From Allacma fusca (Eukaryota; Arthropoda; Collembola; Symphypleona; Sminthuridae): a DNA stretch of 64,000 bases. Shown here piece by piece: positions 1 through 13,549 of this stretch; position 1 is the first letter of the stretch, and the number at the start of each line of letters is the position of its first letter. The notes under the pieces were generated by a model, which had not been told where the DNA came from, did no database searches, and was given only the letters and a program-made list of their open reading frames with translations. The DNA lies in assembly GCA_947179485.1 (NCBI GenBank), contig OX359250.1:46101450-46165449 (forward strand), given 5' to 3'. Made by a program: the position numbers and the translations under genes.

Positions 1-1329
1 CACATTTGTAACTTTCTCTCTTCTTGACAACTCTTCCAACTGCAGGCTCAATTATGCTCAAATCATCCCCGATCAGCTTTAATGATCTTTACTTCCAATG
101 TTATAACTTGTAGGCTGTGTACAATTTCTAAATGATTTTGTTCTAGGTTTGAGGGGCTCTTCGTCGGGAATTTTAACGGATCCCCTGCTACAATTGTCCG
201 TGATCTGCGCAAAGTTCCAGCATCTACTCATACACAGAGTTGATCCATCCGCAATTTAAAATGATGTGTGCCGTATTTTAACGGGTATATTCATAGAGTT
301 GTCGGGGATTTGTGTACGATTCCCACGGTACAGACTCAGCGGATGTTGGGAAATCTGGAACGGGTGTTCGTTAAGCTGAGGCCAATCTCCTGGCAAATAA
401 AGTTGTGTCCCCTTCACAAAAGACCAGTTTTCCCTATCTATTCAAATCTGGGATACAGTTCACTTTTCAAAATAGATAATATAGAGACGGTGACGGAGAA
501 GTCTCACTTCTCATGAGGAACATTGACAAGGAAGGAGCCGTTCTTACGAGGGTCTTGAATCACGGAAGGAGGGCTGGGAGAGGGCAAGGGTTTCCTTTTT
601 CCCTTTCCTACCTCTCACCCTTCTCTTTCCGAGGAATCTTCAGACAGCTGTCTTAGAAATTGACTCTTCCTTAGGATCCTCCAAATATTTCTTCTTAAGA
701 TTTCTTCCGGGGACTGATGTCTTGGGAGGCTCCAACACTGAAGCAGCTCTGTTAGAAGGGTCCTCCCAAATTGGATAAAATTTGAGGGCAATAATGAGAA
801 ATTGTAAGGAAATAATTTATCTTGTGTTGAAAGGGAAAGTTTCAAGTATTTTTGCCCCTTATGGAGCAGCTACTGCTGTGTGGAGAGTAGACTGTAATAT
901 GACTGGATGGGCAAATGACACTGTTCCTTTGGAAGACCCTCACTGAGGGTTTGCTGATTTAACAGGGAGGAGGAAGCCCTTGCTGAGATGGTTTTTGAGA
1001 CAACAGCGTGTGTTAGTGTGTGAGTGTGTGTGTGTGGTGCGTGTTTGTGTGTGAGAGAGTGAAGGACTGCGTGTGTGAGTGAGCGAGGATGGCCAGAGAG
1101 AAACTACTATATGGAGATATTTTTATTTATGGACCATGGCACTCTGTGTAGGACTCGGGCAGGAGTGTGGCACTCTTTCAGGAGCAGAGGAGCCCAAGTG
1201 AGGAGAAAAAGCGAGTGGAGAGGATCCCAGGACTTGCGCACACCTCCTTCAAGTTCTTCTCTCTCCACTTCCGTCGCTTTCCCTTTCGCCTTTTCTCCAG
1301 CAACAACCGTCCCAATGGATAGCTAGATA
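1..1329. other. No gene recognised; GT-rich stretch
   Basis: I see no convincing coding exon here. Short open frames exist on both strands but have no recognisable domain and no consistent splice sites. A GT/TGTG-rich stretch lies at about 1011-1080. Confidence 0.5.
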
Positions 1330-1537
1330 CAGTAGAGTGCAGTCAATTCCCGTTATAAGGAAGCCCTGGTTAAGGGATTTCTCGGTATAAGAGACGCCTT
1401 AAATCCATCCAGCCAGCCCTTTCCCCATGTTCCACATCATCCTCGTCAGGGATGGTTTTTTTATAAGGGACACAAATCCGTCAAACGTCCAGAGTCCCTT
1501 ATAACGAGACTCTGTGGCAGTTGTACGCAGTCCACTG
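1330..1537. mobile_element. pogo/Tigger-like MITE
   Basis: This is a short non-autonomous DNA element. It begins CAGTAGAGTGCAGTC and ends GCAGTCCACTG, is bounded by TA on both sides (1328-1329 and 1538-1539), and carries CCCGTTATAAGG near the left end and CTTATAACGAGAC near the right. CAGT ends, a TA duplication and inward CGTTATAA motifs are typical of pogo/Tigger members of the Tc1/mariner superfamily. There is no transposase. A related copy lies at 1922-2145 and a more distant one at 59755-59912. Confidence 0.6.
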
Positions 1538-1921
1538 TAATAATTATTGTAATAGGTCCCCGACAAGAGTCAAAATCTCCGAAAAAAAGACCAAAATGGT
1601 GTAACCATGCCTGCCCTGAGGAGCGCACCCAATAACATTAATTAAATAGTAGGGCATCCGCCTGTTCCTCCTGGGGTGGGGAGAAATGCTCTTAGGAGAG
1701 AGAGAGAGTCCCTTCCAACGAGAGCCCACTGTCTTGTTATTAACTACAGACGTAGGCAGAGTTATCCATCTGCCCAGAGATCCGAATTTGTCTCAGAGAT
1801 TCTCCGGTTCGGCAGCTTTAATTTTTCCCGAGCATGTAGCGCATAGATACATAGAGGGGAGACGAGGAGGAGAGTCCTTATAGAGAGAAACCTATGCATG
1901 GAATTTTACTTATACCACATA
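1538..1921. other. Spacer between two MITEs
   Basis: No gene or repeat recognised in this stretch. Confidence 0.4.
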
Positions 1922-2145
1922 CAGTGGACTCTCGTCAGGAGGGACACCTTTATAAGGGATTTCTCGTCCTTTGGAGATGAAGTTGATGGGCCTCAGCATC
2001 CCTTTAATCCCCTCAAGGCCCCATCCCCTTAAGGATGGGGCCCATCCTTAAGGCATTACTCCTAAGGACAAAGTTTTATAATGGAATAGAATTATTATTA
2101 TTTCCCCTTGAAGATATGGCTTATAACGAAACTTAACTCTGCAGT
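1922..2145. mobile_element. pogo/Tigger-like MITE, second copy
   Basis: It opens with CAGTGGACTCTCG after a TA and contains TTATAAGGGATTTCTCG, almost the same motif as in the copy at 1330-1537 (TTAAGGGATTTCTCG). Near its right end it has CTTATAACGAAACTTAAC and then CTGCAGTA. There is no coding capacity. The right end is less exact than in the first copy, so the boundary is approximate. Confidence 0.5.
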
Positions 2146-2301
2146 ATACCGGAGGCTCCTGACTACAACATATGTGGCAGTATATCTACCTATGTATGAA
2201 CATCCGTAGTTAATTATGTATACGCAGATCCATGTACACATTCAGACTTCAGACATCCAGCTGCGTTCTTTACCTCCACAGTCCGGAGGCATGTGTGTCT
2301 A

Positions 2302-2443
2302 CATATGTACATACATACATACATACATACATACATACATGCATACATACATACATATGTACATACATACATACATACATACATACATACATGCATACAT
2401 ACATACATACATACATACATACATACATACATACATACATACA
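2302..2443. repeat. (ACAT)n microsatellite
   Basis: A tetranucleotide array of ACAT/CATA units with occasional ATGC or ATGT interruptions runs for about 140 bases. It keeps several frames open and generates spurious reading frames of alternating Tyr/Ile/His/Thr or Met/Tyr/Val/Cys, so none of these is a gene. Confidence 0.9.
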
Positions 2444-4261
2444 AGGAAGGACACTCGGACTGTGATCTCTGGACACACTTTGAAACATCCGACCTTTTCT
2501 GTTACATATGTAAAGTAAAGCCTGGATTGGTCCGAAATAGGCCCTTGACTCAAGATCATGTACATACCTATACATGAGTAGATATAGATACTACATGTGC
2601 TAGCTCTTTAGAAGCCAATGGCTAAAACTATATATAGATTTCCGTACATGTGGATCTCTCCGTTTCCAAGACCTTTCAGCTGTTTCCCGCACTCCATGCT
2701 GCTCCAACTGCTGGAGCCTTAGTGGAGTAACTTATAAGTAATTATAGTGGAGATACGCAAATAGTGGAAGACTGATCCTCATTACAGTCCACTCTCATTA
2801 TAACAGGACCATTTTAAAAGGAGTTCAATTTACCTTATTGGACACGGTACGAGTCAGAGGCTCGTTGACACGTGTGGGGGGAAATTCCATGGCAGTCACA
2901 TATGTATAGGGACTGTGAGAAATAGTCTCTCATTAGAACAAGTAATTACCACAATTCCACTCTCGTAGGAAATGCTCATCTTTTAGTGAATAATTATGTG
3001 AGTAAATATGAGTATTTACTTTGACCTCTTTGTATGATGTAAGAATTATTACATTCATTTTAATAAATTGAGAATAAGGAGAAGCGGGAAAGTTGTGCTC
3101 AAATATTTTCCCTGTATGAAAAAATTGCTTATAATTATATAATTAATTAATTAAAGGGGGACTCTGAGTATAGGAAGAAAGTATACACTGGATGGAGGGG
3201 AAAGTGAAAGTCTGGGGAAATGTGTCCCTATGTAAAAAGAGCATGGTGAGGAATAGAGAGGGGATCTGCTATAGGGAGAATGGACGGCATGGGGAACTCT
3301 CTGCCTGAACCTGAGCCAGCCCTGAGTTTTGGGAAGATGAGAATTGTGGAGAGGAACAGCTGGAAGAGAAGGATTGATTTGAGAGAAGTGGATGAGACCC
3401 GGGAGGAGCCGACGGATGCCGAGAGTGAACTCTCCACTGCACTCTCCACACCACAACTAACTCCTTCAATCCAGAGACATTTCTGTGGAGTCCTCAGACC
3501 GCTCTCTCACTCCTCGCTCCCGCCCTCTCAGTGGAAATCCGAGCTGTGCGGGGGACCGGCGCAAGGAGCTCCACAGCTTTCTCTCTCTCTCTCTCTCTTC
3601 CGCTCCTTACCTGTGTCCTCATCCATTTAATTTCATATGGCCTCCGGCTCCAGGCCATCCCGCACTCTTCATGTCCCACAAACGCACAATTAATAGTAAC
3701 CATTTTTACACACACACACAGACACACACACACACACACACGCACAATCCTTCACGTAAAAACAAATCTCTCTATAATGGACAGCTCGGCGGCGGCAAGT
3801 TTGTTGGTGTTCCTCTCCCCCGAACCACACATAAATGAAGTTTTCTATGACCATGATAATACATGGATGAGATGCATGTGGGGAATTTTCTATAGTAAAA
3901 TCTAACCCGGCTGCCCAAAGAGTGGGTTATGACCAGAGTTGGATACACCTCAAGACGTCCTTAAGACAATGGTCACTTAAAGGGAACTCCTTACAAAAGC
4001 CATTTGAGTGTCGTGTAAAAATCATTGGGACTTTCCCTTGACAATAATACTCATGTTCCTTAAATTATAAGAGCATATGGGGGTCCTTGTCATTTGTGAG
4101 CATGTTGCTTTTTGGACGAGGACGGATGAGGGACTTGAGAGTTGCTCTTAGGGTAAATGACTACTGTATATTTACAGGGATGTGTATTTGACAGGGAGGG
4201 TAGTGTTTGGTTATGGAGCCTTGTTGGTCCCTGAGGGACAGGGAAATGAGGATGTTTGTTT

Positions 4262-4300
<39 letters not shown>

Positions 4301-5897
4301 GGTGGAAATGTGTGTGGTTTAAGTGGAGCCGGTGAGGAAGGGATTTCTCACACTGGATGAAAACAAAGGACTGGAGCGAGAGTACACGTAAAGATCAATA
4401 ACGCAATTTGGCTTCATGTATTGCCCATATGTATCTATATGTCCCTACATACATGGGGAAGATGAAGATATTAGGAGGATGTTGGCTGAGTTGAAGGAAC
4501 TCACTTGACGTAATCGATAACCATAAGACCCGCACCCATCCCTTCCTCCACAACTATCCAAACCCACTGTCCGCTCCGTTTCCACAAAACTTCCCTACAG
4601 CAGCTATGTATGTATCTCTCACTTCACGTCCATCCCGAGTACACGCAACTCTCCCTGTAACGGCCTCCCTTGGGCAGCCCATTTTTACCCTCTATAAAAA
4701 CTTTCACCTGGATGTAGGGTCATTAAACAAGGATTCCCGGCAGTAGGGGTCAAAACCTTTGGCCAAAGTCTGAATTTCAAAAATAACCAAAACTTTTTTC
4801 TTTAATAGAGGGAAATAATTTTAAAATGTTTCGCCCTCAGTTTTTGTAGGGAATTTGACTATCGGAAGGCCCTTATACTATACCCCTATACTCTGTGTTT
4901 CTTAACTGATCCTCGGGTCCATAACTCGAATATTAATTTCACACTAACAAATATGATGGATTCCGCACAACAACAACAAAAAACCAAAAAGTTATTTCTT
5001 AAAAATAATTAAATTCTGAAAAAAATTGAATGTTGCTAGTTGATACTCCAGTAATAATAAATTACAGCAGCATGCTTTCTTTAATGTCAAAAAAGTGTTT
5101 GGACACATTCCCATTAGATTTATCGATTGGGGCTTGTAATAGAATGTTGTCTGAGCTTGCCAATCTTACTATTGCGAATCTTACTGTCGTATTGCTTACA
5201 AATGTAGTAGATACTATCTATTATTGGGGTCATTCCAGTCCCGACCATCACCCTAACCATTACTCCCGGAATATACAATTTACCACTTTCCCATCCCTCC
5301 GTCATCAGTGTTACTTCCTTGGTGTTCCGTCTTGTCGCTGTATTTCATCTCTGTACCCTATATATGTGTAGTGATGTAGTAATTAATTACTGTTCGCCTT
5401 TAGTTTCTACTTTATTTTCGGAAAACAAAATTAGAACAAAATAATTAGCACCAGAGAAACAAGCCGTGAGAAGCTGGACGTGTTTCTAGATCTATTGAAT
5501 TGAACTGCTCCCTCCCAGGACCTCCAAACTAGATTTGACATGAAAAAGCTGGGATCAAAGCTCAGTGCAAAATTCAGAATAAAAATTGTTTTGTTAAAAA
5601 TTGCAATTCCCAAAAATAAAGGGTGTCCTGCTTTTATGCTCAACATTTCCTTACGAAGATAAAATTTGTCATGAGGGCATGTCTCACTGGGGTAAACCAG
5701 AAGGCCAGGAATGGGTAATTATCTATAATATACTTATAAAAAGGTTTACTGGTTATAGGTTACTATGGTCTATGGGATGCCTTGAGAGATTATTATATCA
5801 GTGCTGACCAATAACAGCCGTCCTGAAGACTTGCAATCAAAGCTCGCCAATAGTAGTCATTCTGAGATCATTTGAACGAACCCAGCACGACCAAAAT
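2444..5897. other. No gene recognised; scattered microsatellites and a MITE end
   Basis: No supported exon. At about 2783-2809 the motif TACAGTCCACTCTCATTATA resembles one terminus of the pogo-like MITEs, without a visible partner end. Simple repeats include (CT)n at about 3580-3600, (CA)n at about 3710-3742 and (TG)n at about 4264-4300. Short open frames crossing these tracts are low-complexity artefacts. Confidence 0.5.
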
Positions 5898-5905
5898 ACG
5901 TCGGC

Positions 5906-7385
5906 CACTGATCGGCGCACTCACGAGTTTTGAGAGCAAAACTCGCACTCAACTCGCACTCAGAACTCAAAATTTGAGTGCCGAGTGTGAGACCCGCGGC
6001 ATTCTGAGCAGAACTCAGTTTGTGAGGCTGAGTGCCATAAGAATAGATTACAGTCATTGAGCGAGAGTGTGAGGGCAGTATTTGGAACTCATATATTCCA
6101 TAACGGAATGCATGTTGCCCCCATCTACACTTACAAATTTAGTACATTTTGCCTGCATTTAGCGTTTTGATGATTTCGTTTCCGCTAAAAATGTGAGCTA
6201 TCGTCAGTACAGGGGACGGCTTCGGCGCACTGCTGCCCTATTCTATTCCGACTTGAATAGGAAAATAGGAATTTGAATAGAATTACCGAAATTTATACAG
6301 AAATAAATCGAATAGAATTGAATAGCTCGATTTTTGAAACTCCCAGACTAGAATAGAATAGAATATGCACCTGATGCCAAGATTAGAATTGAATAGTAAA
6401 AACAGCGAAATTCTTATTCAAATCTGAGCCTCTGAGAATGTCATAAGCAAATAAAATTAACTAAAGCCCTTTGATTGCATGTGTAAAAATCATTGATACG
6501 CGATAATTTGAGGCTTCCAGTAGGGTGGCGTCAGTTACCGCCGTCAAAGTAGGACGAATTTTGAGTTTTTTTTAAATTTCATAATTTCTTTCAAAAAATT
6601 ATAATATAAATTTCATTGAAATCGGTGCAGCGGTTTTTGAGATATGGTGCGGAAGGACACACACACGGACGCACAGACAAGGTTTTTTTACTAAAGGCTG
6701 GCGCCACCCTAAAAACTAGAAATATATTTTGAGGGTAGGCATTACTTTATTAGTTCAGGCCTGTTAACTGCCAATTATTGAGTACAAAATAATTATTTAT
6801 ACGCCTTTTAATTCTCTTCTGTCTGGAAGTGACTCGTAAATTTGGTAAATATCAGTTATTTTATTATCATTGTCAATAGCAAGTTATAATTCAAGGACCT
6901 GGAAATTGGAATTGTGAAAGAAAATGTAGTTATATTTATACAGCGCGCTTTATCCACTAGTTTTCAGCGCGCGGTTTTTAATTGCTGGTGAATAGAATTT
7001 GAATAGGAATAGAATAGGAATTATCTAATTTTGTTGGAATAGGAATAGACTTGAATAGCCTCGCCAAACCTTTAGCAGAATATAATAGGACTTGAATATA
7101 CAAGACTTAGTTGTAAACAGAATAGAATAGAATAGAATTAAAACTTGGCGGGCAGCAGTGCTTCGGTGTTATTCTTTGTTGGATCCCTTGAAATGGCGCT
7201 AATTTTAATTTGTTACTGAGAGTTCCTGAGTGCGAGTTTGAGTGCAAGATTTTATCATGGTCACTCATGAGTGCGAGCTCTTGTTTGATTCAGAATTGGA
7301 GTTCCTGAGTGAGTTCTGAGTTCCGTTTAGAGACTCCTAGCACTCTTGAGTGCGAGATCGAGTTCAAAAATTTTGCCGATCAGTG
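5906..7385. mobile_element. Non-autonomous hAT element (outer, composite)
   Basis: The left end CACTGATCGG and right end CCGATCAGTG are exact inverted repeats. They are flanked by a perfect 8-bp target duplication ACGTCGGC (5898-5905 and 7386-7393). An 8-bp duplication with CA..TG ends is the signature of hAT transposons. The subterminal regions are crowded with GAGTGCGAGT-type motifs in both orientations. The middle is occupied by a second hAT element at 6228-7160, so the original element was about 540 bp. No transposase remains. Confidence 0.85.
6228..7160. mobile_element. Non-autonomous hAT element nested in the outer one
   Basis: The ends CACTGCTGCC and GGCAGCAGTG are perfect inverted repeats. 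The flanking 8-mers are CTTCGGCG (6220-6227) and CTTCGGTG (7161-7168), one mismatch apart, fitting an 8-bp target duplication. About 200 bases next to each end are packed with GAATAG/GAATAGAAT units. The interior has no transposase. Its site lies inside the element at 5906-7385, so it inserted later. Confidence 0.85.
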
Positions 7386-7630
7386 ACGTCGGCCCAGAAA
7401 AATGGGCCAGTAAATGGAAACACGCGCTGCAAACCTAGTGATGACGAATTGAAAAGGGGTGTAAAGGGCAGGGAAAGGTACTTACATTGACGGCCCTGTG
7501 AAAATAATTCATAGTCTGTCATTATTAGGCCCCCCACCTCAAAACTACAAATCATTGTTTATGTAATTATATTAGTTATCATTGGAATGAAAACATATTC
7601 GGCTTGCTTCCCTAATTCCGGTATACAGAC

Positions 7631-8151
7631 TAGTGGTCGGACCAGTTCAGTTTGGTTCGCAAAATTCAGTTTAGTTCGGTTCACAAAGTAAACTGAATCG
7701 AAAATCAAAATTTCAGTTCAGTTAGCTATTCTTCGGTTCAGTTCAGTCCAGTTTCCTCTGTGAACTGAACTGAACTGATTCCAAAACAGTTCAACGCGCC
7801 AGGTTAAAACTATAACGTAAATAGTTTCCGTTTCGGTAAGTACAATATATATAATATATGTTTGTACATACACGCATACATACATATAAGATATGTTCTT
7901 ATGTATGTATAAATATATAGCACGGCAAATGCAACCGTCAAAAATGAGAAGTGCGTCATGACAGAAACAGGCTTTATTGTGCATGCATAAAAATCAGTTC
8001 AAACAATTCAGTTCAGTTCAGTTTGACGATGAAACCGAACCATTCAGTTTGGTTTGTGTATCGAACTGAACCAAAATTTGTATGAACCAAACTGAACTGA
8101 ACTGAACTGAACTGAAATTTTCAGTTTTGAACTGAACTGGTCCGACCACTA
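7631..8151. mobile_element. Non-autonomous hAT element with GAACT-rich ends
   Basis: The termini TAGTGGTCGGACCAGTTCAG and its reverse complement are flanked by a perfect 8-bp duplication ATACAGAC (7623-7630 and 8152-8159). Both ends carry arrays of GAACT/AGTTC units. The open frame on the minus strand inside it is not a recognisable transposase. Confidence 0.88.
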
Positions 8152-8159
8152 ATACAGAC

Positions 8160-11100
8160 ATTTCTGATTTAGTCCTTTGACAGAGATAGAGAATTGATTA
8201 GAAAAATCATGAAAACGTTTCCGTACAGTAAGCTACTGTTACGGGGTAAATTTTGACTACCTTTAGATTTATAAAATATTTACTTTCCACCTAACCCCTC
8301 GCTGAATAACTGATTGTCAGATTCGTGAACTTAAGAATTCTGAAGATATTAGATACAAATCAATTATCACATTCAGATAAAGCTTACAAAACATTGTTGA
8401 TGTCAATCTTACTCGAATACTCGAAGCTAAAGTAAGCTAAGTTTCTAAAAACTGGTACAATGGGTTGCATGTTTTTTAGATGCCCATTTTGTCAGGGGCT
8501 GCGCATTTATCTATACAGTAGTTCTCACAAATCAACGTTCATCAACGTGTTCAAACGTTCATAAATGTTGCATGTGGTTCCATACAAATAAGTATGGGCT
8601 GTCGTAAGGTTGGGGTTGTTGTTGGGCTGAAACGCGTAAAATTTACACTCACGACCTGGACGCACTTTATAACAAATAATGTGCAAAAATGTGACTCCCA
8701 TTATAACAGTAATATTACCATACATTTTTTCAGAAATTATTGATCCAGGTTTTTATACCATGAAAACAAATCTACTCTGTACGTGCCTAACACTGCTAAA
8801 CGGAAAATATATACATGTTATTTGTTGACCCTTGTTATGACAGAACCTTTTCATCTACACCACAAAATGGTTTTGTGGTAATTAATTATGTGTGATTATT
8901 TTTAGAAGTTAACACAAGTTAAAGCGGAAAAATATGCAAAAAATAAGCGTCATGAAAATTCCCAGATCCAATTTGAATACATACTGCTGTCATAAATTTC
9001 CACCGGACATGAGATTACATGGAAGACCTCACACCTTTTTGTAGTAAGTTTATAATTTTGATTCCATCATTAATTAATGACCAGTAACATTTTGTATTAT
9101 TATCAAATAGTCAATCAACACTTTTGTCTTTGCGGAATTCAACAATACAATAACATATGGCTTCATTTGAAATGGTTAGTTAGTAAGAAATAAGTACAGG
9201 AGTGTCCACACCGACCTAAATCCATCTATGTTCAAGAATAGTACTTATTTAGACAGGCATCATGGATCGTTCCAAAAATATGCCGCCTGTAGTCCATATT
9301 GCATTTAAGCTCAATTCTACAACTTTGATTTGCTTTTAATTTTTAAACCCACATGGTTCACTTTGCATGGAGCCAATTTGCGCAACTGATCTTAATTTGT
9401 ATTTTTATTTCGCTGTTTCTGTTTTGTTATTTTTGATGTGTCACTTCCTGGTGTATTCCTTTCATAATATTTTTATTCCAAAATTGTTGTTACCATTGTA
9501 GAATTTAATGAATTATGCATAAGAAGATGTATAAGCGGGACTGGTTGTTTTTATGTTACCCGGAGTTTGACTGTTGTTTTGTTTATTACAATTAACAAGG
9601 TGGTAAAGGAGAATGGGAGGGAATATTTCTGCTCTCATGTGCATTAAAATGTGATGGAGGGGAGGGGGGTCTATTATGACGAAAGTTGATGGTAGGAGGA
9701 TTTATTAGTTTGTAGGAAATAGTTTGGTCGTGAGAAGATGTACACGGAGAAAATAAAAGGGTGGTTGAGGACTACGCGGGGAATGATACGAGGACGGGCG
9801 GAAATGAGAATGTTTCAAGTAAGTTTTTTTCATCTCCTCAATTACAAAATGAATAGCATTACTTTTGGTGTCAACTTTAAGAAGGAACACTCTCACACTC
9901 CCGTCCTAGACGCTCTGCCACACAGGAATAATAATATAATGGGAAGTGGAAATAGAAGTAAGACAAGTCTCAACTTTTACTTACTTTTAAATGGACTGTT
10001 GTTAAAAATTGTTGTTGCGCTCGAATCTCTTTACCTGAGCGGGTGCCACTAGACCTTTCCCCCATACTCGAGTCCAAATGTATTAGGGATGATGTTAGAA
10101 AAAAAAATCCACACTTTTTGTAGAAACTTTGAAGGTTTTGTGACACAGCGTTGGAAAAATTCGCCCACGGAGCAATGAAAATTGAACAACAATGGGATTT
10201 CAAGGCAGAAAATAATATTGTAAATAAAATAAATACTATATCTTGTCACATTTTCAACTATAATTTGAAAAATCTCAATGCAAATGATTATTTTATGTGG
10301 TTTAATTTTATGTGGTTTAATTACAGCTCAATGAATATACTATTACTAAATAGTTTTTTTAATGAGTTACTGACAAACAAATTAATTTAAGAAAAAATTT
10401 GAGAAAATTTGTTCCAAAACCTGGTAGTAATGTCATGTATTTTATTGTCTCGAAAAATTCCAGAGCAGAGCATTGATTTCCAGTAACAGAGAAATAAATG
10501 TGTTTTGTCATTTCAGATTTTAGAGAAAACACTGGGGGGGGGATTGAATATTTTTATCGTGATCTCTTTTATGGGCTCGGAGGTGGTGAGGTGGGGGGGG
10601 GGCTGGACATTTCCCTGGACCCTTGTTCACTTTCTTTCCTCTAACTTTGCTTGTCTTCTCATCCACGCTCAATTTTACCTACCCGTGTATTTTGGGCCCA
10701 GGTTTGCAAACGGCAGTTGTTTTATCTTTCCCCCCGTCATTCCCTCCCCACCTCTCGCTATTAATTCCAGGTTAATCCAGGAAAGGTAATTTATTTTGAA
10801 CCTACGTATACGGATGGGGTCTCAAAAACGTCTAAAAAAAAACTTTTCCTGGCGGAGGGACTTGTATTTATGCATGTATGTATAATTACATATATAATAA
10901 TATGTCCTCATTTACAAAGAGGTTAAATTAGTAGGTAGCTCAAAATCTCCCAGTCCCCCGGCTATAATTCAATCCCAGGACTCCAAATTATTCGAGTCAC
11001 AACTCATTGTGGGTTACTTCAGAGCTAAAGAAATTTTTGTAATTAATTATACACAACGTTTTGAGGTCGTTGCTGGGCACAGGGTCACCTTTAACTATCC

Positions 11101-13335
11101 CAATCCCAGGACTTTGTTCAATACTTCTTTGAGGCCTGATTTCTGTTATAATGATCCCAAAAAGGCAACACAAGCAACTCTTTCTAATTTTAAGCATTTT
11201 TCCTAATATTTTTGAAGAGTTTAAGGTTAATGACCATATTTTTTTAAAACCGAAGAGCAATCTGACATATCCTGAAAGATGTCGCACAGTGTGACCTCAT
11301 TCTTGAGGATTCTAAGGACAGTGGATCATTGTGTCTAATAATAATGCTGTATAGAGCTGGAGTCACAATATTTCCCAAGATGTTATCTTCAAACATGAAA
11401 TGAGTTCCAAAAAAAAAAAAGATTTCAATATTCTTTTTCCCTTGAAAAAAAACGAAGGGACAATTCTTCGGCTCCGGTGTGACAAGCTTCCCATACAAAG
11501 AAAATATCTGGAACAAGACCGTCCAATTTAAATAGAGTGTATAGAGAATTTTGAGATGCCAGAGGTATGGGAGAAGAAATGAAAACTTAAGAAAAGGTAT
11601 GCTGAGATTCGGGCCTTTGACAATTTGAGAAATGGTTGAATTGGGTATAGACTTTCACAGAATGGAGGAAGGGGAAGATGCTCCTCATTTTTTGACTACA
11701 AGTGAGGAAAATCGGGAAATGGAACAATGGAGATGAACATCATCATGGGATGTGTGTCACTCTCCGGGCTTTCTCCTTCAGGTTCCCGTGCAAATCCGTG
11801 AAGAGTCAAAGGAGGCGGACAATAGTGGCTTATTATGATGATGCAACAAGTCCAAATGCTATTGTCCTCCTTCCCCAGCAACACAATTCCTCACGGTCTC
11901 CTCACCCGGGATGACCATGTGTCAGAAAGCAATTTGCCCCACAGAACCAGCTCCCACAAAAGTCCCTGTACAATGTACTTATTACGTGGAGTGAAATGTC
12001 CTTATAATTGATTCTTTCTAAGAAATTCTCGCTATGAGCTGTAAAGAGTAATCCATGATCTGTGCGGGGGGAAATTATTACAAATTTTTGGTCTTACGAG
12101 GACTTCCACTGACAATGAGACCAGGTATTATGGCGCATATTATAACAACCCTTTTACTCTACAGAGGCAGAGATCCTTCGTCAAGTCCATACGAAATGCA
12201 TATCCTTGTAAGAGCTTAAGCAAACAGTGATCATCCCTTGGTTATTGGCTCCCCACGTTATTCCCTATAATTATTGGCGACTCTTCGAAATTTTCTAAAT
12301 CATTCTCGTTGACATATGTAGATACATAGTCAACTCTTCCCACTTCCGTTCGGTCACGAAATGCTCCAGCGTTGATTGTGGGGGGGGGGGAAGAATTCAC
12401 TTTGGGTTTTAAAAGTGGAAATGAGGAAATCCCAGTTGTTTTTCTACTCGAGGTCCCGAGCTCCAAGGCCTTCCCATTTTTATACATGTCTACATATATG
12501 AGAGCTATAGCTCTCAGTTCTGAGGAATTATGCGGGCAGACTATATGCTCTGTTCCAGACGCTACATTTTACCTTTTACTTGTGAGACCAACCATTGCGG
12601 TATAGTCATTATATCTCTTGGGGTGTCACTGACACTACACACACAGTCATGGTATCATTATGGATGAGGATAATGATATGATGACGCTGACCTGGACCTG
12701 CAATAGATGAGAACGTATAGGCGGGTGGAGTAAATGTAAACAAAGCACTGTTTACATTTACCTGGTCAAATCCCTTCCTAATCCCTTCCCTTCATTATTC
12801 TTTAATTTATATTTTAAAAAATAGAAATAATGTAAAATCCTTTCCATATGGAATGTATAAAATTGATAAAAATTTTGCTCAAATTTATATATAGATAAGA
12901 AAATGTTTACTGGAATCCCAGATTTCAGCACGAATTTACCTCAAGCAACAGTATTTTTAGACTTGTACATTTCCATGTTTTTGGGCCTGTACAGTATCCA
13001 GGGAAACTGGTTCCATGGTGTTGAATTCTTGGATATGTATACCTTTTTCATAAGATTTTTCCATAGGACTTTAGACTTGAGTCGTCTACTTCGGTATAAT
13101 TATTGTAGATCGCTAGATAGTATAGTTAGAGATATAAGGTAGAAAAAGACATGAGTAATCAAGGGATAAAGTAGCAGAAGGTTAAAACCTGCACACAAAT
13201 ACCAACATCAAAAATATTGGCTTTGAGCATATTGTCTCTCGGTTGCCGACATGAGTCCTCTGTGAGTGGTACCACGTCTCCACCCCATTTGATGACATCA
13301 GTTTCACTTTCACTTAAGATATAATTTCACCTGTA
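8160..13335. other. No gene recognised
   Basis: I found no exon with a family resemblance, no strong inverted repeat with target duplication and no RNA gene. A few homopolymer G/A tracts occur (for example near 10535-10610 and 12380). Short open frames are present on both strands at the frequency expected by chance. Confidence 0.45.
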
Positions 13336-13549
13336 CCAAGAAATTGCAAGGTAGATTTTTTTCGATCAAAAGCAACGCGATCATTGCGACTACTTTGCTT
13401 GGCCAGCTTATGTAGAGGTAATGATATTGAAGGTGCAGAAAAATTCAATTATTAGGATATAATTATTAGACGAATACAAATTTCCTGACATTTAGCAAAT
13501 TATCGCGTTGCTTTTGGTCGAAAAAAAAATCCATCCTACAATTTCTTGG
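13336..13549. mobile_element. Small inverted-repeat element (MITE-like)
   Basis: The left arm 13336-13382 starts CCAAGAAATTG and ends AAAAGCAACGCGAT. The right arm 13503-13549 is its near-complement, ending CAATTTCTTGG. The arms are about 47 bases and the spacer about 120. No clear target duplication was found, so the superfamily is unknown. The inner arm motif ACCAAAAGCAACGCGATAAT also occurs inside both long terminal repeats of the BEL/Pao element (about 18474 and 25652). Confidence 0.6.

Noticed and set aside
2214-2577. Several overlapping open frames rich in Tyr/Ile/His/Thr or Met/Tyr/Val/Cys
   Set aside because: They are the (ACAT)n microsatellite translated in different frames.
3280-3905. 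Three overlapping frames of 116-124 codons
   Set aside because: Ser/Leu/Thr-rich low-complexity translations across (CT)n and (CA)n tracts, with no domain.
5030-5371. A 113-codon frame
   Set aside because: No recognisable family, no supporting splice sites, and length within chance for AT-rich DNA.
10997-11516. Two minus-strand frames of 90-96 codons
   Set aside because: No domain or conserved composition, and overlapping frames on the other strand look equally good.
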